A DNA stretch of 64,000 nucleotides from positions 151,536-215,535 of the forward strand of contig NZ_LMFO01000032.1 of NCBI RefSeq assembly GCF_001426865.1, given 5' to 3'. This document shows, one piece after another, positions 41,600 through 50,414 of this stretch. The DNA is from Paenibacillus sp. Root52. GTDB taxonomy: Bacteria > Bacillota > Bacilli > Paenibacillales > Paenibacillaceae. The notes below the pieces were generated by a model. It had not been told where the DNA came from. It did not search any database and was given only the letters and a program-made list of their open reading frames with translations. The stretch's first letter is position 1. Each line of letters begins with the position of its first letter. Both the position numbers and the translations under genes were made by a program.

Positions 41600-42859
41600 A
41601 TGGAAAGTCAGCCTAGTTACTCTAATTATCGTTGGGTTATGCTCGTATTGTCTGCCTTAACATCTTTGGTACCTACGATTATTTTTGTAGGTCCAACGGT
41701 TTTTATTCCCATGATGATGGAAGACCTGAATATAACGACAGCAGAAGCTGGAATTATCGTTACGATTGTATTGTTGGGAGCGGGACTAACAGGAACCTTA
41801 GGTGGTCCGCTCATGAGCAAATTTGGAATCAAACATACCCGAACCATAGCGCTTGTATTTTATACGATTGGAGGGCTGGTACCGCTCTTTACGTCTAGCT
41901 TCACGGTACTCTTGCTTAGTCGTATATTGATCGGTGTTGGAATGGGGATTGCCGCCGGAACCTCTGTAGGTGTAACCATGGACTGGTACCCTCCCAAAGA
42001 GAGACCTTTGATTAATTCTTTGAATTCTATTCTGTCTTTAGCCGGATCTTTCTTGGCTCTTGTGCTTGCAATACCTGTCTACAATGCAATGGGTGGAAGC
42101 TGGAAGATGACGCTGGAGTTGTTCGGCATTGCTATGCTGATCACGACGATTCTGTGGATTATTTTTGCCAAAAACAATGTACAGACCGTATCAGCCGACC
42201 CAGCGGGCATAGAAGTTGATCCTTCCGTTACCCGCCCTGTAGCTAAAGAGAATGTACTGAAGCAGGTGCTGAGAAGAAAAGAAGTCATTTTGCTCATCGT
42301 TGCTTATTTATCATTTATGTTGGCGAGTCAAAGCCTCCAAACCTTCCTGCCAACTTATTACCAGACGGATCTGATGATGTCTGCAGCCAAATCAGGTACG
42401 ATCACCAGTCTGATCTCTCTAGCTTCAGTTGTGGCAGGTGTACTTGTAGGTATTCTCATGGCGGCTTCAGGAAGACGGAAAATCTTTATGTGGCCACTAC
42501 TGGTGTTGCTGCTTATAGGGTGCGTTGGTTCCGTCACATTACCAGATGGCTGGATGCTCTACGGTTCTGTCATTTTAATTGGTCTTGCCTTAAATGGATG
42601 GCTTCCTGCTATGTTTACGAGTGTCATGGAACTGGAAGGCATGACCCCGGAGAAAGCGGGGGCGGCACAAGGTGTTATTTTGAGCGTAGGTATGTTTGGC
42701 GGAGCTGTTTCGACGCTGGTCATCGGAATCATTGCCGAGTACACGGGACTTCGTAACGCGCTGCTATATTTCAGTTTTCTCGCCGTATTTGCGATTATTG
42801 CAACCTTGATCTTCCCGGAGACGGGGCCCAAAGCTAACCGAAATAGAGCCACCATGTAA
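41600..42859 (+). CDS. MFS transporter
   Basis: A 419-aa major facilitator protein with 12 predicted helices: YRWVMLVLSALTSLVPTIIFVGPTVFIP at the N-terminus, GGPLMSKFGIKHTR as the cytoplasmic loop motif, and GMGIAAGTSVGVTMDWYPPKERPLINS. It resembles the nitrate/cyanate and sugar-acid groups only loosely, so the substrate is left open. It follows the dehydrogenase by 94 bases; CAGGAG lies far from the ATG, so translation may be modest. Confidence 0.85.
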   Translation: MESQPSYSNYRWVMLVLSALTSLVPTIIFVGPTVFIPMMMEDLNITTAEAGIIVTIVLLGAGLTGTLGGPLMSKFGIKHTRTIALVFYTIGGLVPLFTSSFTVLLLSRILIGVGMGIAAGTSVGVTMDWYPPKERPLINSLNSILSLAGSFLALVLAIPVYNAMGGSWKMTLELFGIAMLITTILWIIFAKNNVQTVSADPAGIEVDPSVTRPVAKENVLKQVLRRKEVILLIVAYLSFMLASQSLQTFLPTYYQTDLMMSAAKSGTITSLISLASVVAGVLVGILMAASGRRKIFMWPLLVLLLIGCVGSVTLPDGWMLYGSVILIGLALNGWLPAMFTSVMELEGMTPEKAGAAQGVILSVGMFGGAVSTLVIGIIAEYTGLRNALLYFSFLAVFAIIATLIFPETGPKANRNRATM

Positions 42860-42878
42860 TAAGCTTTAAATGAATGAA

Positions 42879-42923
42879 CTGGCAGTTCCCACTTGATCGA
42901 AAAAAGGGAGCTGTCAGTTTTTG
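42879..42923 (+). terminator. Terminator after the MFS gene
   Basis: CTGGCAGTTCCC pairs with GGGAGCTGTCAG around a 15-base loop, followed by TTTTT. Confidence 0.8.
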
Positions 42924-42934
42924 CTATGCAAACA

Positions 42935-42962
42935 TAAAATTTAATAAGTATCTTACCGATAA
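42935..42962 (+). promoter_or_regulatory. Candidate sigma-D (motility) promoter
   Basis: TAAA and ACCGATAA are separated by 16 bases, close to the sigma-D consensus TAAA-N15-GCCGATAT. It lies 62 bases before a methyl-accepting chemotaxis gene, the usual target class. Confidence 0.55.
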
Positions 42963-43024
42963 CATAATTATCAGTAATGTATTTTTAAAATATAATTGTA
43001 GCGAATACAAAAAGGAGCTTGGTG

Positions 43025-45022
43025 ATGATTAGAGCATTGAAGAAGCTATATGAGAAAGTAAAAATAAGAAAATTAGGAATAAAGCTCATTGCCATTGTGT
43101 CTTTACTTATCGTGATCCCGTTGGGCATACTGGGCAAGATGTCTTATGAGGAAGCCAAAATGCAGATTGCGATTAAACTTGGAGAAACAGCGAACGGCAC
43201 CGTAGAGACATTGAGCACCAGCTTGTCCAGTTCTTTTTACGCTCAACAATTGAATGTTCAACAGCTTTCTTTGCTAGTCAGTGATCTGAATGAGAATGCT
43301 GGAGCTGCTGAAATCAACAAAATCTTAAACGATTTTCTCCGCCTACACCCCGAATTAGAATCCATTTTGATCGTAGATGAAAAAGGCGTAACGGTGGATG
43401 CTGCAGGAGCTAGCCTAGATCCAGAGAATAGCAGTGATAGCCGATGGTTTGAAGAAGCAATATCCCGACCGGGTCAAGTTATTATTTCTTCTCCTGAACC
43501 AGCAGGAGATCAACAGAATTTGATCTTACATATGTCAAAAACGCTTGAGCACGAGAAGGGAGTAATCACCCTCATCTCCTCGGTGGATCAGCTTGAATCA
43601 CTGTTCAGTTCCACTCAATTGGGACAAAGCGGGTTTATTTACGTGCTTGATCAGAACGGGACGGTGATGTATCACCCTTATGTCCCTCAAGGGACGTTAC
43701 TTCAGGATGATGCTAGTAATGCGATTTTGGAAGGAGATAAGGGAGAACTGACGATTGTTAACAATGATACCGGTGATATGGGTCAAGGGTATTATTACAC
43801 AAATGAAATTACAGGATGGAAAGTCATCGCGGTTATTCCTTTTCAAGAGTTTGCAGACGCAGCTGCTCCAATTATGAAGAAGACCATGTGGATTCTATCC
43901 ATTAGTGTACTGACAGCCTTGATTTTACTTGTAATATTTACTCGCAGTATTACGAGACCCATTAGTCAACTAGTGCAGTTGTCGCAGAGAATCAGTGAAG
44001 GCTATTTGAACGAGCGTGCTCAGATCAAACAAGATGATGAGATCGGGCGATTAGGCGAAAATTATAATCATATGGTGAATTCCCTGCATGATATCATTCG
44101 TAATGTCTCCAGCTCCTCTGTGATTCTTGCTGCATCAAGCCATGAGTTGAGTAGAAGCTCGGATGAGACTACAGTAACGGTAGAACATGTGGCTGGCTTA
44201 CTTGAAACCTCAGCTGAAGGCGCACGAGCACAATCACGATTAACGCAGGAAACTGCGCATACGATGGAAGAGATGGCGATCGGTATTAGCAAAATTGCGG
44301 AATCCTCTGCCAATATCGCTGGACTCTCCAGCGGTACGGAACAAGAGGTCAAAAACGGAAGCAAAATGGTTGAAACCGTAGGAAGCCAAATGGAGCTAAT
44401 CCGAGCATCGGTGAAAGAATCGGCAATGTATATTGAGGAACTTAAGCATCTGAACTTCAAAATAACAGATATGAGTAAAGCTATTTCAGATGTATCGGAG
44501 CAAACGAATCTCTTAGCTCTGAACGCATCGATTGAGGCTGCACGGGCAGGGGAACAAGGCAAGGGATTTGCCGTTGTTGCGCAGGAAGTAAAAGCATTGG
44601 CCGAACAATCGAGAGCATCCGCCGCACAAATACAGGAAACCATTACACTTGTTAATCGACTGGTGGATAACGTACATGAAGCGATGACCGAACGAGTCAT
44701 GATTGAAACGGTTCGCGGAGTAGAATTATCGGCTGAGGCACTGCATGCATTACAAAAAATTGAAATATCTACGCAACATGTTGTTCAGCAGATGTATGAT
44801 GTGTCAGCCGTAACGGAAGAATTGTCAGCCAGTACAGAAGAGATCGCGGCTTCGGTTACTGATATATCCCATGTTTCTTCGAATTCATCTGCTGCTTATG
44901 AAGAAATTAGCGGGGCAGGACAAGAGCAATTAGCATCTATGGAGGAAATTACAGCTTCAGCCCAGAATATTGCCAAGATTGCAGCAGAGCTAGAAGGAAA
45001 AGTGAAAAAGTTTATCCTGTAA
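43025..45022 (+). CDS. Methyl-accepting chemotaxis protein
   Basis: A 665-aa membrane chemoreceptor. TM1 is LIAIVSLLIVIPLGIL (about 20-35), followed by an extracellular double-Cache-type sensor (about 40-285: DEKGVTVDAAGASLDPENSSDSRWFEEAISRPGQVIISSPEP, with the YVLDQNGTVMYHP second lobe), TM2 about 290-312, a HAMP domain (RSITRPISQLVQLSQRISEGYLNER), and a long coiled-coil signalling domain with the hairpin tip DVSEQTNLLALNASIEAARAGEQGKGFAVVAQEV. Ligand unknown. The ATG at 43025 is 7-8 bases from GGAG; TTG and GTG codons just before it are less likely. Confidence 0.93.
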   Translation: MIRALKKLYEKVKIRKLGIKLIAIVSLLIVIPLGILGKMSYEEAKMQIAIKLGETANGTVETLSTSLSSSFYAQQLNVQQLSLLVSDLNENAGAAEINKILNDFLRLHPELESILIVDEKGVTVDAAGASLDPENSSDSRWFEEAISRPGQVIISSPEPAGDQQNLILHMSKTLEHEKGVITLISSVDQLESLFSSTQLGQSGFIYVLDQNGTVMYHPYVPQGTLLQDDASNAILEGDKGELTIVNNDTGDMGQGYYYTNEITGWKVIAVIPFQEFADAAAPIMKKTMWILSISVLTALILLVIFTRSITRPISQLVQLSQRISEGYLNERAQIKQDDEIGRLGENYNHMVNSLHDIIRNVSSSSVILAASSHELSRSSDETTVTVEHVAGLLETSAEGARAQSRLTQETAHTMEEMAIGISKIAESSANIAGLSSGTEQEVKNGSKMVETVGSQMELIRASVKESAMYIEELKHLNFKITDMSKAISDVSEQTNLLALNASIEAARAGEQGKGFAVVAQEVKALAEQSRASAAQIQETITLVNRLVDNVHEAMTERVMIETVRGVELSAEALHALQKIEISTQHVVQQMYDVSAVTEELSASTEEIAASVTDISHVSSNSSAAYEEISGAGQEQLASMEEITASAQNIAKIAAELEGKVKKFIL

Positions 45023-45042
45023 AAACGTTATCATGCAATTCA

Positions 45043-45098
45043 ACCCCCTAGAAACATTGGAATTGAACTTAGGTTTATTCAATGAAAGGCTAGGGGGT
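45043..45098 (+). terminator. Inverted repeat after the chemoreceptor gene
   Basis: ACCCCCTAG and CTAGGGGGT pair perfectly around a 38-base loop, followed by AATTTATT. A probable terminator or mRNA-end structure, though the loop is long. Confidence 0.5.
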
Positions 45099-45235
45099 AA
45101 TTTATTATGGTTCTATTGGTAATTTTGGATAATCAACAAAAATATTTATCGTAAAGGTCTCGCTTTTCGAGTGCTTGTTCCTGTAAAATAGAAGTAACTG
45201 ATTCTTCCCAGCACTGAAATAAGGAGAGACGACGA

Positions 45236-45577
45236 ATGAATACGAAACCTGATTGCGGCGTATCGTTGCAAATTGACGACTATCTGGATCTTTTGCATTT
45301 TGCCATCCAAATTCAGGATCAAGAGTGGCAGCAGTCCCTGATCCACCAGCTCAAAGTATTTCAGCCGGCGGGGGAGCACCAACAACAACGATCACCTGAA
45401 GAAGAGCTTTGGACAAGGCTGGATCATATTAACAGCAAGTTAACAGGGCTATGTAACCAATTGCATGCTGCACACTCCAAGGACGAACGTGAGAAGTTTG
45501 AGGCACGCATCGGTCTACTTCAAGTGCAACGCGTAGAAGTGGCACGCAAGATTAAGTGGGCAAGCCGTAGAACATAG
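45236..45577 (+). CDS. Small protein of unknown function
   Basis: A 113-aa, Gln-rich soluble protein with two likely helices: residues 10-45 (QIDDYLDLLHFAIQIQDQEWQQSLIHQL) and 55-110 (charged, coiled-coil-like, ending ARKIKWASRR). No signal peptide or known motif. AAGGAGAGACGACG precedes the ATG. It stands alone, with a weak terminator after it. I do not recognise the family. Confidence 0.65.
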   Translation: MNTKPDCGVSLQIDDYLDLLHFAIQIQDQEWQQSLIHQLKVFQPAGEHQQQRSPEEELWTRLDHINSKLTGLCNQLHAAHSKDEREKFEARIGLLQVQRVEVARKIKWASRRT

Positions 45578-45925
45578 ATAAGCAATATGAATCAAAGTCT
45601 TCGTTGAAGTTTGGATAGAGACCAGATTAGTATGTCTTAGATCAGCGAGATGAAGATTAGATAGAAGCTATTCTCCCAAGTTAGTTCAAGGGAAGAATGG
45701 CTTTTTTCTATTGAACAGACAAGGGATGTAATCAAACATAGAGAAGTTCTATAACGTTATCAGGATGTCCTATTAACCTGGTTATTGCCTGATGAGGACT
45801 CCCGATGCTATTCTTTGTTCAATCCAATTCCGACTATACAAGTAAGAATGGTTATTTAAAATGAGTCAGGAAATGGAAGTACACATCAAATTAGCTGTGA
45901 TAACAGCCTGTGGAGGAGATTGGGA
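45578..45925. other. Intergenic region before the amino acid importer
   Basis: A weak hairpin (ATTCTCCC/GGGAAGAAT, 45672-45703) followed by GGCTTTTTT may end the small-protein transcript. The rest should carry the importer's promoter, but no clear -35/-10 pair, T-box or S-box was found. Confidence 0.35.
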
Positions 45926-46765
45926 ATGGTTAAAAAACGGGGGATTCAGAAATTTCGGACAGCACTGCTGTTCATTACGATGCTTGCGGTATTGGCTGGA
46001 TGTAGCACAGGAACTGCCGGGAATGAGTCCGAATCTGCTTCTGCAACAGGCGACAGCAAGGTGAAGAAGATCATTGTTGGAACAGGCACGCAGTTCCCGA
46101 ACGTCTGCTTCATTGATGAGAACGGTAAATTAACAGGCTACGATGTGGAGCTAATCCGAGAGATTGATAAACGTTTACCAGAGTATGAATTCGAATTCAG
46201 CACGATGGATTTCAAGAACTTACTGCTTAGTTTAGAAACGAAAAAAATTGACCTCATCGCTCATCAGATGGAAGTCAATGAAGAGAGACAAGCGAAGTTC
46301 TTATTTAATGACGAAGCCTATAATATTTTTCCTAATAAAATTGTGGTAAGCCAGAAGAATGAGGAAGTTAAATCGATCGATGACCTCAAAGGTAAAAAAC
46401 TGATTGTTGGGGCCACAAGTAATGCGGCTGTACTGGCTGAGAAATGGAATGCTGCAAATGGCAGTCCCATTGATATTGTCTATTCTGGAGCAGGTGAGGA
46501 TACCATTACCCAGATCAAGACAGGGCGGGTAGATGCAACGATCAGCACACAGTTTGCCATTGATTATCAGAATAAAGCGGTTGATGCTCAATTGAAGACG
46601 GTAGGAGATCCGCTGTCCAACTCCAAAGTCTACTTTATCTTGAACAAGGATGAAGAAGAGCTCAAAGCCAAAGTGGATGAAGCGCTCAAATCAATCAAGG
46701 AAGATGGAACATTAGCTAAACTGAGCACAGAGTGGCTAGGCGCTGACTATACAGTTGAAGAGTAG
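45926..46765 (+). CDS. Amino acid (probably cystine) ABC substrate-binding lipoprotein
   Basis: A 279-aa polar amino acid-binding protein. Lipobox VLAGC (Cys about 27). Mature part: KIIVGTGTQFPNVCFIDENGKLTGYDVELIREIDKRL, DLIAHQMEVNEERQAKFLFNDEAYN, SIDDLKGKKLIVGATSNAAVLAEKWN. The wording resembles the TcyJ/TcyK cystine-binding proteins of B. subtilis, which fits a genome region with other sulfur-related genes; glutamine or other polar ligands remain possible. The start at 45926 follows GGAGGAGATTGGGA. Confidence 0.88.
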   Translation: MVKKRGIQKFRTALLFITMLAVLAGCSTGTAGNESESASATGDSKVKKIIVGTGTQFPNVCFIDENGKLTGYDVELIREIDKRLPEYEFEFSTMDFKNLLLSLETKKIDLIAHQMEVNEERQAKFLFNDEAYNIFPNKIVVSQKNEEVKSIDDLKGKKLIVGATSNAAVLAEKWNAANGSPIDIVYSGAGEDTITQIKTGRVDATISTQFAIDYQNKAVDAQLKTVGDPLSNSKVYFILNKDEEELKAKVDEALKSIKEDGTLAKLSTEWLGADYTVEE

Positions 46766-46789
46766 TCTGAGAAAGGTGTGCAGGCGGTA

Positions 46790-47533
46790 ATGGGAAAAGC
46801 ATTCGATCTGTCATTGGTTCTGGATTTTGTCCCGGAACTGCTACGATATTTGCATATAACATTGATTGTGCTAGGTGGTTCTATCGTGCTCGGGCTGGCT
46901 GGAGGCGTCTTGCTCGCTGTTCCAAGGTTATACCGGATCCCAGTATTAAGTCAGGTGGCCACCCTGTACATTTCGTTCATGCGGGGCACACCGATCCTAA
47001 TTAAGCTGTTTCTGGTGTACTACGGTCTTCCTGAGTTGCTCAAACCGATTGGTATCGACCTATCCAGAACCGATCCCCTATTGTTTGTTATTGTCACCTA
47101 TGCCTTGAGTGATGCAGCATCCTTCGCCGAGATCTTCCGAGGTGCTGTGAAGAGTGTCGACAAAGGACAGACCGAAGCTGCATATGCAGCGGGCATGACC
47201 TCCTTCCAGTCTTTTCGCCGTATCGTTGTACCTCAGGCACTCATTGTTGCTTTTCCGAATATGGCCAATACGTTGATTGGTTCGTTGAAGGATACGTCAC
47301 TTGCGTTCTCCATTGGTGTTATGGATATGGTCGGCAGAGGGCAGACGTTAATCTCAGCCACCTCCCATGCCCTTGAGGTGTACATCAGTTTATCCATCGT
47401 ATATTACGTTATTGTCATCGTACTTGAAAAAGGCTTTGCTCAGGCTGAGCGCAGATTGCAGCGCCATGAACGCAAGCGTCTCGTACACAAACCGGTGGTT
47501 CGAGCGGAACGCCTGAAACGAATAGCGGGGTGA
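46790..47533 (+). CDS. Amino acid ABC transporter permease 1
   Basis: A 247-aa permease of the HisM/TcyL family: YLHITLIVLGGSIVLGLAGGVLLAVPRLYRIP, YISFMRGTPILIKLFLVYYGLPELL and the contact loop AAYAAGMTSFQSFRRIVVPQALIVAFPNMANTLIGSLKDTSLAF. Typical heterodimeric partner of the next permease. The ATG at 46790 is chosen; a GTG 12 bases earlier is possible. It lies 24 bases after the binding protein. Confidence 0.9.
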   Translation: MGKAFDLSLVLDFVPELLRYLHITLIVLGGSIVLGLAGGVLLAVPRLYRIPVLSQVATLYISFMRGTPILIKLFLVYYGLPELLKPIGIDLSRTDPLLFVIVTYALSDAASFAEIFRGAVKSVDKGQTEAAYAAGMTSFQSFRRIVVPQALIVAFPNMANTLIGSLKDTSLAFSIGVMDMVGRGQTLISATSHALEVYISLSIVYYVIVIVLEKGFAQAERRLQRHERKRLVHKPVVRAERLKRIAG

Positions 47534-47537
47534 GCAT

Positions 47538-48248
47538 ATGTCTATTGATCTTCAGTTTATTTACACGTCCTTTTTCCAAATTCTAAAGGCATTGCCACTT
47601 ACGCTTGTCATTACGATCGTTCCGTTGATTGCAGGCTTCGGGATTGGTCTGGCAACGGCCCTGATTCGCATATATCGGGTACCTTGGATTCATCGCATTG
47701 CTGCTTTTTACGTCTCATTCTTGCGTGGAACGCCAATGTTGATGCACTTGTTCCTTATCTATTATGGAATTCCGATGATCATCGATAAATTGGCTGAACG
47801 TTATCAATGGGCTTTTCAATCGTCATCTATTCCGATTCTTGTATTTGTACTGATTGCTTTCTCTCTTACGGCTGGGGCATACATGTCTGAAATTATTCGT
47901 TCTGGAATTTTGGCTGTAGACCCAGGACAGATGGAAGCTGCCCATGCCGTAGGTATGAATACCTTCCAGGCGCTGAGACGCATCATTATCCCTCAAGCGA
48001 TTGGAGCAGTGTTGCCAAATCTATGTAGCATGTTTGTTGGGTTCCTACATGGTTCTACACTTGCATTTACCGTCTCTCAGATGGATATTCTCGGCAAAGC
48101 GGACGTTGTGGCATCAGTCAGCTTGAAATTTCTGGAGGCCTTCATTGCCGCAGCATTGATCTATTGGGGACTGACCATCATTGCTGAGCGAATCACTGCT
48201 CTACTTGAACGTCGGGTTGCCGTGTACAGCAAAGGAGGCGTATCATGA
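47538..48248 (+). CDS. Amino acid ABC transporter permease 2
   Basis: A 236-aa permease of the same family: ALPLTLVITIVPLIAGFGIGLATALIRIYRVP, YVSFLRGTPMLMHLFLIYYGIPM and AAHAVGMNTFQALRRIIIPQAIGAVLPNLCSMFVGFLHGSTLAF. It overlaps the ATPase gene by 4 bases (ATGA). Two different permeases with one ATPase is the TcyLMN-like arrangement. Confidence 0.9.
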   Translation: MSIDLQFIYTSFFQILKALPLTLVITIVPLIAGFGIGLATALIRIYRVPWIHRIAAFYVSFLRGTPMLMHLFLIYYGIPMIIDKLAERYQWAFQSSSIPILVFVLIAFSLTAGAYMSEIIRSGILAVDPGQMEAAHAVGMNTFQALRRIIIPQAIGAVLPNLCSMFVGFLHGSTLAFTVSQMDILGKADVVASVSLKFLEAFIAAALIYWGLTIIAERITALLERRVAVYSKGGVS

Positions 48249-48997
48249 TTTCACTAACGAACATACACAAGACATTTGGTAAGCAGGAAGTATTAAAAGG
48301 CATTGATCTGACCGTGGAGCAGGGGGACGTTGTAGCGATTCTTGGCCCTAGTGGATCAGGCAAAACGACACTGCTGCGCTGCGTCAATTTTCTTGAGCGA
48401 GCGGATGAAGGCAAGGTTCAGATCAGTGGATTGACCGTCGATTGTGAGCATGCACGCAAACATGATATTGTGCAGCTTCGGCGCAAGACGGCAATGGTTT
48501 TCCAGCATTATAATTTGTTCAAACACAAAACAGTGCTCGATAATGTGACGGAAGGGCTGATTGTGGCTCAAAAAGTTCCTAAAGCTGATGCCAAGGCACG
48601 TGCGCTGCGTGTATTAGAACAAGTTGGACTTGCTGCTAAGGTGAATGAATATCCGAGCATGCTGTCCGGTGGACAGCAGCAACGTGTTGGCATCGCTCGT
48701 GCACTGGCATTGAATCCAGAGGTCATTCTATTTGATGAACCGACCTCGGCACTTGATCCTGAATTGGTGGGTGAGGTGCTAGCTGTTATACGTTCCATTG
48801 CCCAACAGGGGATTACGATGGTCGTCGTCACCCATGAGATGGGGTTTGCTCGCGAAGTTGCAAATCGTGTCATCTTCATGGATGGAGGTGTAATTGTCGA
48901 AGAAGGAACGCCAGAGGATATTTTTGTACGACCTAAGCAAGAACGAACGAGACAATTCCTCAGCCGATATTCCTCCGATTGGAGTTACGTCATTTGA
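48245..48997 (+). CDS. Amino acid ABC transporter ATP-binding protein
   Basis: A 250-aa ATPase: Walker A GPSGSGKTT (residues 35-43), Q-loop FQHYNLFKHKTVLDNV, signature MLSGGQQQRVGIARAL, Walker B VILFDEPTSALDPEL, H-loop VVVTHEMGFAREVANRVIFMDGG. Typical PAAT-family ATPase. It ends the importer operon before a hairpin terminator. Confidence 0.93.
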   Translation: MISLTNIHKTFGKQEVLKGIDLTVEQGDVVAILGPSGSGKTTLLRCVNFLERADEGKVQISGLTVDCEHARKHDIVQLRRKTAMVFQHYNLFKHKTVLDNVTEGLIVAQKVPKADAKARALRVLEQVGLAAKVNEYPSMLSGGQQQRVGIARALALNPEVILFDEPTSALDPELVGEVLAVIRSIAQQGITMVVVTHEMGFAREVANRVIFMDGGVIVEEGTPEDIFVRPKQERTRQFLSRYSSDWSYVI

Positions 48998-49030
48998 TGA
49001 TATAGGCGCAAGCTGGAGTAACTGACACTC

Positions 49031-49079
49031 CCGGCCCGGCATATGCTGTAGCAGGCAAATGCTGATAGGCCGGATTTTT
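49031..49079 (+). terminator. Terminator after the amino acid importer
   Basis: CCGGCC pairs with GGCCGG around a 31-base loop that itself contains GCATATGC, followed by ATTTTT. Confidence 0.6.
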
Positions 49080-49119
49080 GTATGGGTTGAAGCAGGCCGT
49101 GACGGCAAGGAGGAGGAGC

Positions 49120-49407
49120 ATGCAGAGCAAAGTCGATGAAATACTCACACATATTGCACATTCTCATCAGCAGCTTGCGCGCGTATTAGATGCTAAACGT
49201 CAGGTTGCTGTACGCATGTCTGAAATTATTAATCATTTGCCGGATATGGAACCAGAGCTTGATGGTGTCGAAGGCATGCTGGACAGTTCAGGACAGATCA
49301 ACAAAAGCATTATCTCTTACCTGGGAGGTCTTGCAGATCTAGAGGAAGCTGTAGCGGAAACGCTAAGTCAGGTCATGCGGGAGATCGCAGGCCAAGAAGA
49401 AGAATAA
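49120..49407 (+). CDS. Small helical protein of the second glycosylation island (A)
   Basis: A 95-aa acidic, soluble, helical protein: MQSKVDEILTHIAHSHQQLARVLDAKRQVAVRMSEIIN... with a second helix EEAVAETLSQVMREIAGQEEE. The IAHSHQQLARVLD segment recurs in the third small gene (49769) as IAHSQQALARILDS, so the two are paralogues. AAGGAGGAGGAGC precedes the ATG. No known domain. It opens a tight run of four small genes before the CgeB-like glycosyltransferases. Confidence 0.75.
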   Translation: MQSKVDEILTHIAHSHQQLARVLDAKRQVAVRMSEIINHLPDMEPELDGVEGMLDSSGQINKSIISYLGGLADLEEAVAETLSQVMREIAGQEEE

Positions 49408-49430
49408 GCCCGGAAGGCGGGTGAACGAAC

Positions 49431-49772
49431 TTGAGTAGAGAGCAAAGCCTTATTCTTATGCTGGATGCTGCAGCCAAAATGCAATGGAACATTGCGTTGA
49501 TTTTGGAAGCGAAGGCGATTGAAGCAGAGAAAGTGCGAAATTGGACACTCAATCATCTGAACGGGGATACCTTTGTGACCCATGGCGATCAAGTCGCAGA
49601 GCCACTGAAGATGCATGAGCAACTGGTTGAGATGTTGGAAGGGCTAACTCGGATGGAAACGGGACTCTGTAACAACTTAAAAGCTGTCATGATACAGGAT
49701 GAGGGTGGAGACAGCGGCGGTATGGATGGTGGCATGTTTGGCGGTATGGATCTGGGGGATCTCGGAAAATGA
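49431..49772 (+). CDS. Small helical protein of the second glycosylation island (B)
   Basis: A 113-aa protein: helix-rich N-terminal part (LILMLDAAAKMQWNIALILEAKAIEAEKV) and a Gly/Met/Asp-rich tail (GGDSGGMDGGMFGGMDLGDLGK). It starts with TTG at 49431; an overlapping GTG frame stops after five codons. Its stop overlaps the next start (ATGA). Function unknown; similar in size and helical pattern to its two neighbours. Confidence 0.7.
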   Translation: MSREQSLILMLDAAAKMQWNIALILEAKAIEAEKVRNWTLNHLNGDTFVTHGDQVAEPLKMHEQLVEMLEGLTRMETGLCNNLKAVMIQDEGGDSGGMDGGMFGGMDLGDLGK

Positions 49773-50068
49773 GTCTGTTGCGACGTGAGCAGGAGGCGAA
49801 ACTGGCCCTTATTGAATCTATTGCACATAGTCAGCAGGCGCTGGCTCGTATTCTGGACAGCGTCGCCAGCGTATCTGCTCATTCAGAGGTATCTGCCCGA
49901 AATCTTGCCGAGAACATCCGCCTACTAAGTCGCTACCAAGAAGAAATGTCTCGTATGGCGACGGGAATTCGATTAGCTCGTATTCGGTATGGCGAGCCGG
50001 GACTGCCCTGGCTCAAACACCCAGACTATGCAATCCGCATCGTTCGGGATTTACAGGAGGAATGCTGA
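49769..50068 (+). CDS. Small helical protein of the second glycosylation island (C)
   Basis: A 99-aa protein, related to small protein A through IAHSQQALARILDSVASVSAHSEVSARNL. The C-terminus GEPGLPWLKHPDYAIRIVRDLQEEC is distinct. The ATGA overlap with protein B suggests coupled translation. The next start follows one base after the stop. Confidence 0.75.
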   Translation: MSLLRREQEAKLALIESIAHSQQALARILDSVASVSAHSEVSARNLAENIRLLSRYQEEMSRMATGIRLARIRYGEPGLPWLKHPDYAIRIVRDLQEEC

Positions 50069-50069
50069 T

Positions 50070-50414
50070 ATGTTAAAGAAGAAAAAAGCACGATTAAGAA
50101 CGAAACGTGCCCTCTTGGCTCGTGGAGCTCGTCTGCGCAGAATTCGTAAGCTTCGCGCCCTCAAAGGGAAACGAATAGTACACAAACGCACCCTCAAAGG
50201 ACGTAGTGCGTGGCTCAAAAAAAAGAAACGTGTGGTACGCCGGCACCGGAGTGTAAAACAAGCAGCACAACCATTCGTCCCGGCTACCCCTACCGATCCA
50301 AACCCGGACAACGCGTACAGCCAAGGATACACCGAGGCGTACAACGAGGGATTCAACGCGGGTTTCGCCAAGGGATTCGAGGACGGACATCAGTTAGCTT
50401 ACAAGGCACAATAA
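50070..50414 (+). CDS. Basic protein with tetrad Gly repeat (GxxxG tag protein)
   Basis: A 114-aa protein of two parts. Residues 1-63 are about half Lys/Arg (LKKKKARLRTKRALLARG..., KKKKRVVRRHRS). A Pro-rich linker (70-80) leads to residues 86-106, where G/A appears every fourth position with Tyr or Phe next to it (GYTE AYNE GFNA GFAK GFED G). The same tag occurs in glycosyltransferases of both islands, where it is joined to enzyme domains; here it is nearly the whole protein. The helix would have a smooth Gly face, as in GxxxG helix-packing motifs. The start at 50070 follows AGGAGG at 9 bases. Unknown function; possible scaffold. Confidence 0.75.
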   Translation: MLKKKKARLRTKRALLARGARLRRIRKLRALKGKRIVHKRTLKGRSAWLKKKKRVVRRHRSVKQAAQPFVPATPTDPNPDNAYSQGYTEAYNEGFNAGFAKGFEDGHQLAYKAQ

